Assembly (NCBI RefSeq): GCF_900106535.1
Contig: NZ_FNOH01000003.1
Span: 372,001-436,000 of the forward strand
Origin: Myxococcus xanthus
GTDB taxonomy: Bacteria; Myxococcota; Myxococcia; Myxococcales; Myxococcaceae
DNA: 64,000 nt
Direction: 5' to 3'
The position numbers were made by a program, and so were the translations under genes. Positions 18,827-28,300 of this stretch are shown here, piece by piece (position 1 is the stretch's first letter; each line of letters begins with the position of its first letter). The notes below the pieces were generated by a model. That model was not told the DNA's origin. It saw only the letters and a program-made list of their open reading frames with translations, and did no database searches.

Positions 18827-20968
18827 ATGCCCGAGACTGAATCCGTCCTGAAGCACCCCGCCCCCGCGGCGACCGAAGCGCCCCCGTCCCTCTCGCGTGA
18901 GGCGGACGGCCATGCGCTCCCCGGTCTGCACGTCCCACCGGGGCTCAGGCCTGGCATGCCACGCAACGCGATGACCACCAGCCCGGTGGAGTACGTCAAC
19001 GAGCCGCTGCGAGTGCTCGTCGGCACGCTGCCAGAGGACCTGCAGGGTCACGTCTATGTCGCGGGGCCCAGCGTGCACGCGGGCTCACCGGCCCTGGCCT
19101 CGGACGGGCTCGTGCTGCGCCTGGACTTCCAGGTGGGCGGCGCCCGGTTCACCTCCGCCACCATGCGCACCCCCTCGCACTACGCGCGCCAGCAGGTGGA
19201 CGCGGGCGCGACGGCGCGAGGCCCCCTGACGCGGCTGCTCAACCGCTTCCGCAAAACGACGCTGGCGGACGTGTCACTCACGCTGGGCCCGCAGGAGACG
19301 CCCAACACGGCGCCCTTCCTGGTCGAGGGCGAGCGGATGCTGCTGGTGACGACGGACGCGGGCCGCCCGTGGGCCATCCACCCCAAGACGTTGAAGGCGT
19401 ACACACCGCTGGGCTACCTGCGCGAGTGGAACCGCGCCCTCCCCACGCCGTGGGCCTTCCCCCTGCTGCAGAGCACGGCCCACCCGGCCTTCGACCCCGC
19501 CGAGCGCCTGGGCCCACGCATCAACAAGGACCGGCCCCGCCTCTTCTTCACCAACCACGCGCCCAAGTGGCCCCTGGGCGCCGGTTACACGCAACTGGTG
19601 AGCTGGGACACGGAAGAGAACCGGCTGAACCACTGGAAGCTGATGGACGCGGCCACGGGTGAGCCGGTGGTGGCGTCGTCGCTGCACCAGATCGCCGCCA
19701 CGCGGGATTACGTGGTGCTGCTGGACTCCAACTTCCCGATCAACTTCTGGCAGATCGCCGCGCAGGCGGCGGTGCCCTTCCTGCCGCGGGTGCAGCGCGC
19801 GGTGGAGTGGCTGACAGCGTCCCCCGCGGCCCCACAGGCGGTGTTCTGGGTGGTGCGGCGAGCGGACCTCCAGACGTCACCCGGGACGCTGGACCCGGAG
19901 AATCCGCCGTTCGTGTCCGCGCACCGCTTCCAGGCCGGAGGCGGCGGGCTGCACTTCGCCGCCATCTACGAGAACCCCGACGACGTCATCACCCTGGTCG
20001 CGGCGCACTCTCCCACCGAAGACCTGTCTCATACACTGCAGCCGGGCGAGCTGCTCATCAATGGCAACCGCGTGCAGGACTGGCAGGCGGGAATGCCCAC
20101 GGCCGTTCCCGTCACGCGCAGCTCCATGGGGGTGCACCGCATCGACATGAAGCGGCTGCGCATCCAGTCCAATCTGTATTCGCATGACGACTTCACCTGG
20201 GGCCTGACGGTCTTCTCCAACGCCGGCCTGGTGAATGGCGAGTTGGAGGCCCACTTCCGGCTGCTGGGCCACGTGATGAACGCCAAGTTGCCGACGAAGG
20301 AGCTGGCGCTCTACCTCAACTCGGACGGCTTCACGGCGGACATGGTCCCCGAGGCGCTCTACCAGCTCTACAAGCCCGTCGTCGGGGACAAGTCCGCGCT
20401 GCCCATCCGCGATGGCCGCGCGGCGAGCTTCTGCAAGTTCTTCGTCGACTCCGGCCGCTTCGAGGGCTACGTGCTGCCCACCGGTTGGTTCGGCTTCGCG
20501 CCGCAGTTCGTCCCCAGCGCCCGGTTCCCCCAGGTGCCGCACTGGAAGGGCTACGTGGTGGCGCTCGTCGTGTCGGACCCGACGCCGGACCTGCCTGAGA
20601 ACTCCACGGGCGACGAGGTCTGGATCTTCGACTCCGAGGACCTGGCCAAGGGCCCCATCTGCCGGCTGGGCAGCCGCAACTTCGACGTGGGCATGACGCT
20701 GCACACCACCTTCCTGCCACCGGGCCTGGCTGACCTCCTGGAAGGCCAGCCCCCGGGCAACGTGGCCCCGTACTGCGTGGACGTGCGGCAGGACCTCGAC
20801 ATGGACGCCATCGAACGGACGTACCTGGAGTGGCCCCAGACGATGCTCCCACGGGTGCCCCGCGTGCTGTTCGCCCCGTGGCGCCTGGGCGTGAAGTGGG
20901 CGTTGAACTTCCCGAAGCTGCGTCAGGTGCTCCAGGAGGACGTGTATCCGCACTTCCCGCGCAAGTGA
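18827..20968 (+). CDS. Carotenoid oxygenase family protein (RPE65/CCD-like)
   Basis: A 713-residue protein of the carotenoid cleavage dioxygenase family, whose members use a four-histidine Fe(II) centre to cleave carotenoids or related alkenes. Candidate ligands are H219 (STAHPAFDP), H287 (SSLHQIAAT), H366 (VSAHRFQAG) and H626 (MTLHTTFLP), in the expected order. It is longer than usual (450-550), with a Pro-rich N-terminus of about 50 residues and inserts. The start is the ATG at 18827 after CCGGAGG. It is divergent from a kinase gene and converges on leuS; a phytoene-desaturase-like gene lies just beyond leuS, which supports a carotenoid substrate (inference). Confidence 0.85.
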   Translation: MPETESVLKHPAPAATEAPPSLSREADGHALPGLHVPPGLRPGMPRNAMTTSPVEYVNEPLRVLVGTLPEDLQGHVYVAGPSVHAGSPALASDGLVLRLDFQVGGARFTSATMRTPSHYARQQVDAGATARGPLTRLLNRFRKTTLADVSLTLGPQETPNTAPFLVEGERMLLVTTDAGRPWAIHPKTLKAYTPLGYLREWNRALPTPWAFPLLQSTAHPAFDPAERLGPRINKDRPRLFFTNHAPKWPLGAGYTQLVSWDTEENRLNHWKLMDAATGEPVVASSLHQIAATRDYVVLLDSNFPINFWQIAAQAAVPFLPRVQRAVEWLTASPAAPQAVFWVVRRADLQTSPGTLDPENPPFVSAHRFQAGGGGLHFAAIYENPDDVITLVAAHSPTEDLSHTLQPGELLINGNRVQDWQAGMPTAVPVTRSSMGVHRIDMKRLRIQSNLYSHDDFTWGLTVFSNAGLVNGELEAHFRLLGHVMNAKLPTKELALYLNSDGFTADMVPEALYQLYKPVVGDKSALPIRDGRAASFCKFFVDSGRFEGYVLPTGWFGFAPQFVPSARFPQVPHWKGYVVALVVSDPTPDLPENSTGDEVWIFDSEDLAKGPICRLGSRNFDVGMTLHTTFLPPGLADLLEGQPPGNVAPYCVDVRQDLDMDAIERTYLEWPQTMLPRVPRVLFAPWRLGVKWALNFPKLRQVLQEDVYPHFPRK

Positions 20969-20987
20969 CTGCGTTCGCCGCAGCGCC

Positions 20988-23474
20988 TCAGCCAACGACG
21001 ATGTTGATGATTCGCCCTGGCACGTAGACGAATCGGCGCTCGGTCTTTCCAGCGAGATGCGGGATGAGCTCCGGCTCTCGGTGGACGGCCTCGCGCGCCT
21101 CCGCCTCCGTGGCGTCTCGCTTCAGGCGCAGCTTCCCTCGGACCTTGCCGTTGACCTGGATGGCCATTTCGACGAGCTCGTCCACGGTCAACGCGGGGTC
21201 GTATTCAGGCCACGGCTGGAGGGAAATGGACTCGCTTGCGCCCCAGCGGTGCCAGAGTTCCTCCGAGAGGTGAGGCGCGAATGGGGAGAGAATCCGCGCA
21301 AAGACCCTGGCCGCCTCGAGCGGCACGCGCGGGAGCTCGGCCAGCGCGTTGGCGAGAATCATCATCGCGCTCACGGCCGTGTTGAAGCGCAGCGCTTCGA
21401 TGTCCTCCCCCACCTTCTTCACCGTCTTGTGCAGCAGCCGCCGCGCGTCCTCGGTCAGCTCCGCCGGTGCACCACCCGCGTCCTCCGTCACGAACGCGAG
21501 CATGTTCCACACGCGGTCAAGGAAACGCCGCACGCCGATGACGCCGTTGGTCTGCCACGGCTTCACCGCCTCCAGCGGCCCCATGAACATCTCGTACATG
21601 CGCAGGGCGTCCGCACCGAACTGCCGGACAATGTCGTCCGGGTTCACCACGTTGCCACGCGACTTGGACATCTTCTCGTTGTTCTCACCGAGGATCATTC
21701 CCTGGTGGACGAGCTTCTTGAACGGCTCGGCGTGCGTGACGAGGCCGCAATCGAACAGCACCTTGTGCCAGAACCGGGCGTAGAGCAGGTGCAGCACCGC
21801 GTGCTCCGAACCGCCGACATACAGGTCCACCGGCATCCAGGCGTCGTACGCCTGCTGCGAGAAGATGGCCTGGGTGTTCTTCGGGTCAATGAAGCGCAGG
21901 TAGTACCAGCACGAGCCCGCCCATTGAGGCATGGTGTTGGTCTCTCGCGCGTACCACTTTCCGTCGCGCTGGAAGAATCGCCAATCCAAGGCGCGGGCCA
22001 GCGGGCCCGCCGGGTCCTCGCTGGGCTTGAAGTCCTCGAGCTCGGGGAGCCGCACCGGCAGCTCGTCCTCGGACACGGGCAGAGGCTGGTCGTAGCGAAT
22101 GGTGTGGGGATGAATACGCGGGTCCGATGAGCCCTCCGCGAGCTCGACCGGGAAATAGATGGGGATCGGCTCCCCCCAATAGCGCTGGCGCGAGAACACC
22201 CAATCCCGCAAGCGGTACTGGACGCGCCGTGCGCCCAATCCCTCGCGCTCGAGGTGGGCGAGCATGGCCGCCTTGGCCTCGGGCGTCCGCAGCCCATCGA
22301 GGAAGCGCGAGCGCACCGCGACGCCGTCCCCCACGAATGCCTCCGTCCACGTGCCAGTCTCGTTCAGGGCGCCGTCGACCGAAACCACCTCGACGACGGG
22401 CAAGCCGAAGGCACGCGCGAACTCGAAATCACGCGCGTCATGGCCGGGCACGCTCATGATGGCGCCCGTCCCATAAGAGCCGAGCACGAAGTCCGCGACC
22501 CAGATGGGGAGGCGCGCTCCCGTGAGCGGGTGCAGCGCATAGGAGCCGGTGAACACGCCGGTCTTGGCTTTCGTGAGCGCGGTGCGGTCCAACTCGCTTC
22601 GGCTTGCGGTCGCTTCTCGGTAGGCCAGAACCTCGGCGCGCCGCTCCGCCGTGGCGAACCGCTCCAGCAGCGGGTGCTCGGGTGCGACGACCATGTACGT
22701 CGCGCCGAAGAGCGTGTCCGGACGGGTGGTGAAGATGCGGAGGCGGTCCGCGCTGCCCTCGATGGCGAAATCGACCTCAGCGCCCTCACTGCGCCCAATC
22801 CAGTGGAGCTGCTTCTCCCGCGTCTCGGGCCAATCCAGCCCCGAAAGGTCCTCGGCGAGCCGATCGGCGTACGCCGTGATGCGAAGCGTCCACTGCCGCA
22901 GCGGCAGCCGCACGACCGGGTGACTGCCCCGCTCGCTTTTCCCGTCAATGACCTCCTCGTTGGCGAGCACCGTGCCGAGCGCCGCGCACCAGTTCACCGG
23001 GAGCTCGGCCTGATAGGCCAGCCCGCGATCGAAGAGCTTGAGGAAGAGCCACTGGGTCCAACGCACGTACTCCGGGTCGGTCGTGGAGAGCTCGCGAGAC
23101 CAGTCGTACGAGAACCCAAGAGACTTGAGCTGCCGCTTGAACGTCGCGACGTTCTTCGCGGTGGTATCCGCCGGGTGGGTTCCCGTTTCGAGCGCGTGCT
23201 GCTCCGCGGGCAGGCCGAACGCGTCCCATCCCATGGGATGAAGGACATCATATCCCCGCATCCGCAAGTACCGCGAGACGATGTCCGTGGCCGTGTAGCC
23301 CTCCGGGTGCCCGACGTGCAGCCCGGCTCCCGAGGGGTAAGGGAACATGTCGAGGATGTACGCCTTCGGTTTGCCGGGGTGTCTGCGCGCCTCGAAGATG
23401 CGCTGCTCTTCCCAACGGGCCTGCCAGAGGGGTTCGATGTTCGCCGGGTCGTACTTCGGCCGTTCTGTGGACAT
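20988..23474 (-). CDS. leuS: Leucyl-tRNA synthetase
   Basis: An 828-residue class Ia synthetase charging tRNA-Leu with leucine. It has the HIGH-type motif HVGHPEGYTATD near residue 50, the CP1 editing-domain motif TTRPDTLFGATYMVV, the KMSKSRGNVVNPDDI loop and the C-terminal anticodon-binding and tail domains ending near NGKVRGKL and the final FVYVPGRIINIVV. Length is in the bacterial range (about 820-880). Start MSTERPKYDP is preferred; an in-frame ATG eight codons upstream (MPVVVTGA) is an alternative, and neither has a strong ribosome-binding site. It sits between two carotenoid genes, an uncommon place for a housekeeping synthetase. Confidence 0.95.
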   Translation of the reverse strand: MSTERPKYDPANIEPLWQARWEEQRIFEARRHPGKPKAYILDMFPYPSGAGLHVGHPEGYTATDIVSRYLRMRGYDVLHPMGWDAFGLPAEQHALETGTHPADTTAKNVATFKRQLKSLGFSYDWSRELSTTDPEYVRWTQWLFLKLFDRGLAYQAELPVNWCAALGTVLANEEVIDGKSERGSHPVVRLPLRQWTLRITAYADRLAEDLSGLDWPETREKQLHWIGRSEGAEVDFAIEGSADRLRIFTTRPDTLFGATYMVVAPEHPLLERFATAERRAEVLAYREATASRSELDRTALTKAKTGVFTGSYALHPLTGARLPIWVADFVLGSYGTGAIMSVPGHDARDFEFARAFGLPVVEVVSVDGALNETGTWTEAFVGDGVAVRSRFLDGLRTPEAKAAMLAHLEREGLGARRVQYRLRDWVFSRQRYWGEPIPIYFPVELAEGSSDPRIHPHTIRYDQPLPVSEDELPVRLPELEDFKPSEDPAGPLARALDWRFFQRDGKWYARETNTMPQWAGSCWYYLRFIDPKNTQAIFSQQAYDAWMPVDLYVGGSEHAVLHLLYARFWHKVLFDCGLVTHAEPFKKLVHQGMILGENNEKMSKSRGNVVNPDDIVRQFGADALRMYEMFMGPLEAVKPWQTNGVIGVRRFLDRVWNMLAFVTEDAGGAPAELTEDARRLLHKTVKKVGEDIEALRFNTAVSAMMILANALAELPRVPLEAARVFARILSPFAPHLSEELWHRWGASESISLQPWPEYDPALTVDELVEMAIQVNGKVRGKLRLKRDATEAEAREAVHREPELIPHLAGKTERRFVYVPGRIINIVVG

Positions 23475-23582
23475 GGCGCCAGTTACCACAACGGGCATGC
23501 CCAGTCAGCAGGCGGCAGAGCGGCTCTTCGGGTGGTCTGCTCCGCGATGATGATCGTTCTCAAGCCCGCCATCCATGCGGCC

Positions 23583-23612
23583 TCAAAAGCCAAAGCCAGA
23601 CAAATGCTGGCT
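23583..23612 (-). terminator. Rho-independent-like terminator after the desaturase gene
   Basis: On the minus strand, 14 bp after the desaturase stop, AGCCAG and CTGGCT form a 6-bp stem with a 7-nt loop, followed by TTGGCTTTTG. It would end desaturase transcription before leuS, 150 bp further on. Confidence 0.5.
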
Positions 23613-23625
23613 CACGTGAACAGCG

Positions 23626-25158
23626 CTACGTCGGCGGAATGACTGTGTCCACGATCTTGGCAGAGCACAGCACGGCAGGGAGCCCCGCTCCAGGGTGCGT
23701 TCCTGCTCCAACCATGTAGAGGCAGTCAACGTCCTCGCTCCGGGCCTGTGCCCGAAGGAACGTGGTCTGCCAAAGCGTCGGCGCGAAGCTGAATGCGGCC
23801 CCTTTAAAGGATCGCAGTTCGTCACGGAAATACTCCGGCGTCGCCATCCGAGACGTCATCAACTCCGAACCCAGCCCTGGCAAGACGGTCCGCGACAGTC
23901 GCGCCTCCAACTCTCGTCGGAAAGCCTCGGCCCGCTGCTTCCATTCCGCCCCTGTCCCCAGGTGCGGAACCGGAGCCAATACATAGAAAGCATCATGCCC
24001 TGACGGAGCCAGCGCCGCGTCTGTCGCCGTGGGCCTGTGGAGATAGAGCAAGGGGTCCGCTGACGGCTGTCCAGGGCCTTCCAGTCCTGAGAACATCCCC
24101 CGGAAGTCCTTGCCGAACAGCAGCGTGTGGTGCGCGACCTCCGGGTACTGACGCCGCGTCCCGAAGTACCAGAGGAACGCGCTCATCGAGTACCGAGCCC
24201 GGTTGATGCGCTCGTCCGTCCAGTGCTTCCGAACATGCCCCGGAACCAGGTACCGGTACGTCCACGCCGCGTCCGCGTTCGACACCACCACGTCCGCCGC
24301 CAGCCCCGTACCGTCCCCGAGCCTCACGCCCGTCGCCTTCCGCCCCTCCAACGCAATCTCAGTCACCTCGCTGCCGTAACGGACCTCGCCGCCCAGGGAC
24401 TCCAGCAGTTCCACCAGACCCCGAACCAGCGCCCCGGTGCCGCCCACCGGGAAGAACGCCCCCCAGCGCCGCTCCACGAATTGAATCGACGTGTACACCG
24501 CGCTCGCGGTCGCGAAGGGACTGCCGCCAATGAGCAGCGGATGGAAGCTCAACGCCTGCTGCAACCGCTCGTCCCGGATGTGCTTCGACACCAGGCCGAA
24601 CATGGACCGGAACGCCTCGTCCCGCACCAACGCGGGGGTGAAGGGCGCCAGACTCAGCACGTCCGGCACCGGCGTGCTCATCAGGGGCCCAATGCCCGCC
24701 TCGTACATCCGCTCCACGCGGGCGCACAGCGCCAGGAATCCCGCCTCATCCCGGGGAGACAGTCGCCGCACGGACTGGCGCATCGCCTCGCGGTCCGTGT
24801 GGTAGTCGAACGTGGAGCCATCCGGGAACCGCATCCGGTACAGCGGCGCCACGGGCCGTAGCTCCACGTGGTCCGCCATGCGTTGTCCCCCTAGCGCCCA
24901 CAGCTCCTCCAGCAGGTGCGGACACGTAATCACCGTGGGGCCCGCGTCGAACGTGAAGCCGTCCTGCTGGAAGGCGTTCGCCCGCCCGCCCGGGCTGTCC
25001 ATCCGCTCGAGCACCGTGACGCGCCACCCACGCGCCGCCAGCCGGATGGCCGCGGCCAATCCGCCGAAACCACTGCCAATCACGATTGCGCGTCGTTCAC
25101 CGCTTCGTGCGGCCAGGCCAGCCTTCCCAGAGGGTCTCAGCACGGTGACTCGATCCAT
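23626..25158 (-). CDS. Phytoene desaturase-like carotenoid dehydrogenase (CrtI family)
   Basis: A 510-residue FAD-dependent CrtI-type enzyme. The dinucleotide fold AIVIGSGFGGLAAAIRLA lies near residues 24-41, followed by VTVLERMDSPGGRA and DAGPTVITCPHLL. The C-terminal CrtI signature region is complete (YMVGAGTHPGAGLPAVLCSAKIV). The family desaturates phytoene to zeta-carotene or lycopene at the membrane. It could be the carC/crtI-type desaturase of myxobacteria, which lies apart from the main carotenoid cluster, but related desaturase/isomerase paralogues exist there, so I give no symbol. The start is MDRVTVLRP. It is divergent from the large kinase hybrid across 144 bp, with a carotenoid oxygenase 2.7 kb away. 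Confidence 0.9.
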   Translation of the reverse strand: MDRVTVLRPSGKAGLAARSGERRAIVIGSGFGGLAAAIRLAARGWRVTVLERMDSPGGRANAFQQDGFTFDAGPTVITCPHLLEELWALGGQRMADHVELRPVAPLYRMRFPDGSTFDYHTDREAMRQSVRRLSPRDEAGFLALCARVERMYEAGIGPLMSTPVPDVLSLAPFTPALVRDEAFRSMFGLVSKHIRDERLQQALSFHPLLIGGSPFATASAVYTSIQFVERRWGAFFPVGGTGALVRGLVELLESLGGEVRYGSEVTEIALEGRKATGVRLGDGTGLAADVVVSNADAAWTYRYLVPGHVRKHWTDERINRARYSMSAFLWYFGTRRQYPEVAHHTLLFGKDFRGMFSGLEGPGQPSADPLLYLHRPTATDAALAPSGHDAFYVLAPVPHLGTGAEWKQRAEAFRRELEARLSRTVLPGLGSELMTSRMATPEYFRDELRSFKGAAFSFAPTLWQTTFLRAQARSEDVDCLYMVGAGTHPGAGLPAVLCSAKIVDTVIPPT

Positions 25159-25302
25159 CGCACACCCGCGAGGCCCACTCCACTCCGTCCGCGGACAGGC
25201 ATCCGGCCTCACATCGCCCGCGCTCTGTTGCGAGCCCCCAGTGCCAGGGCTACCCTCCCCGCCTCAACGGGGAGTGCGCTCCTTCGTGCACGGGTGGAAG
25301 CA

Positions 25303-28300
25303 ATGATGGATGTGCCCGGCTACCGCATCGGCAGAGAGGTCACCACCGCAGGAGCCTTCCAGCTCTTGCGCGCCACACGCGAGGAGGACGGCGCCTCGGT
25401 CATCCTCAAGGTCCCCGACGCGGCGCGGCTCCCCTCCGCCACCACGCGGCTTCGCCATGAGTGGGAGCTGACGAACGCCCTGAGTCTCGACGGCGTCCTG
25501 CGGCCCCTGGCGTGGGCCGAAGCGCGGGACGGCGCGCCCGTGCTCATCCTGGAAGGCTTCGGTGATGCGACGCTGGCCCAACGCCTGTCACAAGGGCGCG
25601 TGGAGCCGCGCGCCGCATGCCGTATCGCGCTGTCGTTGGCGCGCGCCCTGGGTGCCATCCACGAGCAGGGCATCCTCCACCGGGACTTGAACCCCAGCAG
25701 CATCCTCGTGGGAACGGATGGCGAGTCCGTGAAGCTCACTGGATTCACCCTTGCCACGCGCAGGCCCCGCGCCGAGGTCGCTCCGCTCGCCCCCGAGCGG
25801 TTGGAGGGCACGCTCGAATACCTCTCGCCCGAAGGCACGGGACGCACCCACCGCAGCGTGGACTCGCGCGGCGACTTCTATTCCATGGGCGTGGTGCTCT
25901 ACGAGCTGCTCACCGGACGCCGCCCCTTCGCGGACACGGATGCGCTGGGCCTCATCCACGCCCACGTCGCCCTCACCCCGGCTCCGCCCGTCACCGTCGA
26001 GCCCGGGCTCCCCCAGCCCCTCTCCGACATCGCCCTCAAGCTCCTCGCCAAGTCCCCCGAGGACCGCTACCAGAGCGCCTATGGGCTCGTGGCGGACCTC
26101 CAGCGATGCCTGAGTGCCCTGGAGGCCCCGGGGCCCGTCGCCCCGTTCGCCCTGGGCGCCAAGGACGTCCCCGAGCGCTTCGCCGTCCCCGAGAAACTGT
26201 ACGGCCGCGAACCCCAGCAGGCGGCCCTGCGCGAGGCCTTCGAGCGCGCAGCCTCCAGTCGCTCCGGCTTCGTCCTCGTCTCCGGGGCCGCGGGCATGGG
26301 CAAGTCCGCCCTCACCGGGACACTCAAGCGCCCCGTCACGGAGCGGCAGGGCCACTTTGCGCGCGGCAAGTACGACCAGCTCCTCCGCGATACGCCCTAC
26401 AGCGGCATCTTCGAGGCCTTCCGTGAGGTGGCGCGCGGACTGCTCGGCGAACAGGAGCAGGACCTGGAGAGCTGGCGACACCGCCTCCTCGAAGCCGTGG
26501 GCGGAATGGGCCGACTGGTGGTGGACGCGGTGCCTCGCATGGCACTGGTGCTCGGCGACCAGCCCCCCGTGCCCGAGCTGGGGCCCGCGGAGTCGGAGCT
26601 GCGCTTCCAACTGGTCCTGCGCAAGCTGGTGGCCGCGCTCGCCACGCGGGAGCATCCCCTGGTGCTCGTCCTGGACGACCTCCACTGGGCGGACAGCACC
26701 AGCCTCCAGTTGTTGCGGCTGCTCCTGACGGATCGGGACATCGAACACCTGCTCGTGGTCGCGGGTTGCCGCTCCGAAGAGCTGAGCCCCGACCATCCCG
26801 TGGAGTCCCTTGCCCGCGCGCTACACGACCACGGCACGCCGGTCCACCGCATCGACCTGGCGCCGCTGTCGCCCAAGGACGTGACGAGGCTGGTCGCGGA
26901 CGTGTTCCCTCCCGCCGAGGGACAACCCGACGCGCAACTCGACGACCTGGTGCTGTCGCTGACGGAAGGCAACCCGTTCCACGCGGTGCAACTGCTGCGC
27001 ACCTTCTACGAGCGCGGGCTGGTGCGCTTCGACGCGGAAGGCGGTGGCTTCCGGTGGGATGCCAGCGCGCTGCGTGGACAGGACTTCAGTGACGGCGTGG
27101 TGGCCCTGCTCACCTCCCGCATCCGAGAGCTGAGCTCTGCCGCGCAGGCACTGCTGCCCATCGCCGCGGCACTGGGCCATCTGTTCGACCTGCACAGTCT
27201 GGCCATCGTCCTGGAGCGTACGGATGAGGAGGCCGAGAAGGGGCTCGTCGAAGTGCTCCAGGCGGGCCTGGTGGCGCCCATTGACGACGCCGACCTCGAC
27301 AGCGGGGGCACGTATCAGTTCACCCATGACCGCGTGCAGCAGGCCGCACTGGAGCTGATTCCGGCGGACGTGCATCCGGAGATCCATGCCCGCATCGGCC
27401 GGCTGCTCCTGCGGCACACGCCCCCGGAGCGGCTCGACGAAGAACTCCCGGAGCTCGTCAGCCACTTCCACCTGGCGTTGCCCGTGCTCCACGACGAGCA
27501 GGAGCGCCACCGCGTGGCGGAGCTGGACCTGCGCGCCGGCCGCAGCGCCAAATCCCGAGGCGCCTGGTCCGCGGCCCTGCGCCTGTTGAACACGGGCCTC
27601 TCCCTGCTCGGCGACGATGGCTGGCGGAAGGACCGGCGGCTCACCTTCGACCTTCACGTCGACGCGGCCGAAGCGGCGTACCTCGACGCGGACTTCGACC
27701 TGATGGAGCGGTTGGCAGCGGCGGCGCTGGCCCATGCGGTGGACAGCGCGGAGGAAGTCCGCGTGCAGGAGGTCCGGCTCCAATGCCTCGCACACCGGGG
27801 CGAGCACTCACGCGGCGTGGACCTGGGCCTGGAGGTGTTGCGCAAGCTGGGCCAGCCCCTGCCCGCGAATCCAAAGCAACCCCATGTGCTGGCCGCGGTG
27901 GCGAAGACGAAGCTGCGCCTGGGCCTGCGCAAGCCCGAGGACCTGGCTGCCCTCCCCGAGTGCACCGACCCGCTCCTGCTCGCCACACTGCGGCTGCTGG
28001 TGAAGCTGTCCTCCCTGGCCTTCATGGCCCGCCCGCTGCTCTTTCCGCTGGTGGTGCTCCGCGTGCTCCAGCTCACCATCCGCCACGGCGCCACGGGCGT
28101 GGCCGCGTTCGGCTACGTGGGCTACGGGCTGATGCTGAGCGTGCACCTGGGCAACCCCGAGGAAGGTTTCCGCTATGGCCGGCTGGCGCTGAAGACGCTG
28201 GACCGCTTCCAGGCGGAGAGCCTGCGGGCCATGGTGACCTTCGTCTTCAACCTCTTCATCCGGCACTGGAAGGAGCCGCTGTCCGCCTGCGTCGGCGACT

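Noticed and set aside
23547-23642. 31-codon plus-strand frame between the desaturase and leuS genes
   Set aside because: Very short, lacks a Shine-Dalgarno and overlaps both the desaturase end and its terminator hairpin.
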